This document shows, in pieces, positions 5,522 to 6,551 of a stretch of DNA of 6,551 bases; position 1 is the first letter of the stretch; the number at the start of each line of letters is the position of its first letter. The notes under the pieces were generated by a model. The model searched no databases. It saw only the letters and a list, made by a program, of their open reading frames with translations, and was not told where the DNA came from. The stretch is from an uncultured Chloroflexota bacterium (GTDB lineage: Bacteria; Chloroflexota; Anaerolineae; Aggregatilineales; Phototrophicaceae). A program made the position numbers and the translations under genes. The stretch lies in the NCBI GenBank assembly GCA_937864975.1, contig CALMDI010000104.1, positions 1 to 6,551 of the forward strand, given 5' to 3'.

Positions 5522-6551
5522 ATGCAGGTTGAGTTTCGACACATCCACAAGCATTTCGGTTCGGTTCACGCCAACAACGACATTGATCTGACCATCCCCG
5601 GCGGCAGCATCCAAGGACTGCTGGGGGAAAATGGCGCCGGAAAAAGCACGCTTATGAAAATATTGTCGGGCTTTATTCCGGCGGATTCCGGCGACATTCT
5701 GCTCGACGGTCGCGTGGTCAACATCGACTCGCCCGTCGGAGCCATCGCGCACGGCGTGGGGATGCTCCACCAGGATCCGCTCGATTTCCCGCCCATGCGC
5801 GTCGTCGATAACCTCCTCATCGGCAGTTCAACGAGGCTTTTTCCCCGAAAGCAGGCTGCGGTCAGGGCGCTCCAGCAGCTTCAAAAGGATTTAGATTTCG
5901 CGATTAATCCCGAAGCCTACGTCGATACGCTGACGGTGGGCGAGCGCCAGCAACTGGAGTTGGTGCGCCTGCTCTGGCTGGGCGCGAATGTCCTCATTCT
6001 GGACGAGCCGACGACAGGCATCAGCGCCAACCAGAAGACGAAGCTGTTCCGGGCGCTGCGATGGCTCGTGTCGCAGGGCAAAACTGTCCTGTTCGTCACC
6101 CACAAGCTTCAGGAAGCCGAAGAACTGTGTGACCGCGTCGCGATCCTGCGGCATGGCAAGCTCGTGGGTGAAATGCCGCCGCCGTACCGTACCGCCGACT
6201 TCGTGGAAAAGATGTTCGGGCGACCGATTGAGCTTCCCGCGCGGCAGGCGGCAACTCCCGGCGCGACGACACTGACGTTTCGCGGTATCCGCGTGGAAGA
6301 TGGGCGTCTGCGTGTTGGACCACTTGACCTTGACGTGCGCGCGGGCGAAGTGATCGGTCTCGCGGGGATGGAAGGCAGCGGGCAGGATGTGTTCCTACGC
6401 ATGTGCGCGGGACTTATCCAGCCGGTCGAAGGAACGGTGACCCTTGACGGCACCCCCCTGGAAAACCTGTCGTATCGCGGGCATTTACGCCAGCGCGTTC
6501 GTTACGTACCGGCAGATCGACTGAAGGAAGGGCTTGTCGCGGGTCTCAGCC
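5522..6551 (+). CDS. ABC transporter ATP-binding protein, nucleoside-importer type (3' end cut by window)
   Basis: The window holds the first 343 codons of a tandem-domain ABC ATPase, the form (about 500 residues) that energises sugar and BMP-dependent nucleoside importers on the cytoplasmic face of the membrane. Domain 1 is complete: Walker A GENGAGKST at 35-43, Q-loop Gln84 in LHQDP, signature LTVGERQQ at 137-144, Walker B VLILDEPT at 157-164, and switch His194 in FVTHKL. Domain 2 starts near 250. Its nucleotide loop GMEGSGQDV (282-290) lacks the Walker A lysine, and YVPADRLKEGLV follows at 328-339, both usual for the degenerate second half of this family. The Q-loop region LHQDPLDFPP differs from the QHFML pattern of well-known nucleoside ATPases. 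ATG 5522 is the first start after an in-frame TGA at 5501-5503. The ribosome-binding site is weak (GCGGA). Permease genes are expected beyond the right edge. Confidence 0.92.
   Translation, partial: MQVEFRHIHKHFGSVHANNDIDLTIPGGSIQGLLGENGAGKSTLMKILSGFIPADSGDILLDGRVVNIDSPVGAIAHGVGMLHQDPLDFPPMRVVDNLLIGSSTRLFPRKQAAVRALQQLQKDLDFAINPEAYVDTLTVGERQQLELVRLLWLGANVLILDEPTTGISANQKTKLFRALRWLVSQGKTVLFVTHKLQEAEELCDRVAILRHGKLVGEMPPPYRTADFVEKMFGRPIELPARQAATPGATTLTFRGIRVEDGRLRVGPLDLDVRAGEVIGLAGMEGSGQDVFLRMCAGLIQPVEGTVTLDGTPLENLSYRGHLRQRVRYVPADRLKEGLVAGLS

Noticed and set aside
4262..5770. A 502-codon open frame on the minus strand across the binding protein and ATPase genes
   Set aside because: It overlaps two confident genes and the hairpin between them, and its Arg/Val/His-rich product shows no family pattern.
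1..6551. CRISPR arrays, tRNA or rRNA genes, integrase or transposase genes
   Set aside because: I saw no regularly spaced repeats, no cloverleaf-like conserved T-loop sequence, and no recombinase motifs in any plausible coding frame.

Overview
The window is a moderately GC-rich bacterial segment holding two unrelated-looking, divergently transcribed units. Plus-strand genes form a purine salvage and uptake operon: an adenine deaminase (ade type), a BMP-family extracytoplasmic substrate-binding protein, and the start of a two-domain ABC ATPase of the nucleoside-importer type that runs off the right edge. The minus strand carries a Tat-exported flavin amine oxidase and, at the left edge, the first codons of another possible gene.

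The organism is not certain. The combination of a BMP protein with the paired-cysteine segment, a non-lipoprotein signal peptide, a twin-arginine amine oxidase with a long n-region and a palindromic GGGCGAACC-type repeat recalls Chloroflexota (Anaerolineae-like). This is recollection, not a search result.

Layout. 1-98 (minus): possible N-terminus of an unidentified protein, cut by the window edge. 99-296: intergenic, with a 22-bp near-perfect inverted repeat (183-241) flanked by a 7-bp direct repeat. 297-1895 (minus): flavin amine oxidase, most likely starting at a GTG with its own Shine-Dalgarno site. 1896-2301: divergent intergenic region with weak promoter candidates in both directions. 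2302-4137: adenine deaminase. 4138-4213: short gap with a 7-bp stem hairpin and a strong double ribosome-binding site. 4214-5425: BMP-family binding protein. 5426-5521: gap containing a perfect 12-bp stem hairpin followed by a T-rich run, placed where it could lower ATPase expression relative to the binding protein. 5522-6551: ABC ATPase, incomplete.

How the genes may work together: the binding protein probably captures a purine nucleoside or base outside the membrane, the ATPase (with permeases expected beyond the right edge) drives import, and the deaminase converts adenine to hypoxanthine and ammonia. The divergent amine oxidase also releases ammonia, from amines or amino acids, so a shared nitrogen-scavenging theme is possible but is inference. 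I see no wholly new system here. The best leads are the altered active-site loops of the deaminase, the intra-operon terminator-like hairpin, the binding protein without a lipobox, and the palindromic repeat.
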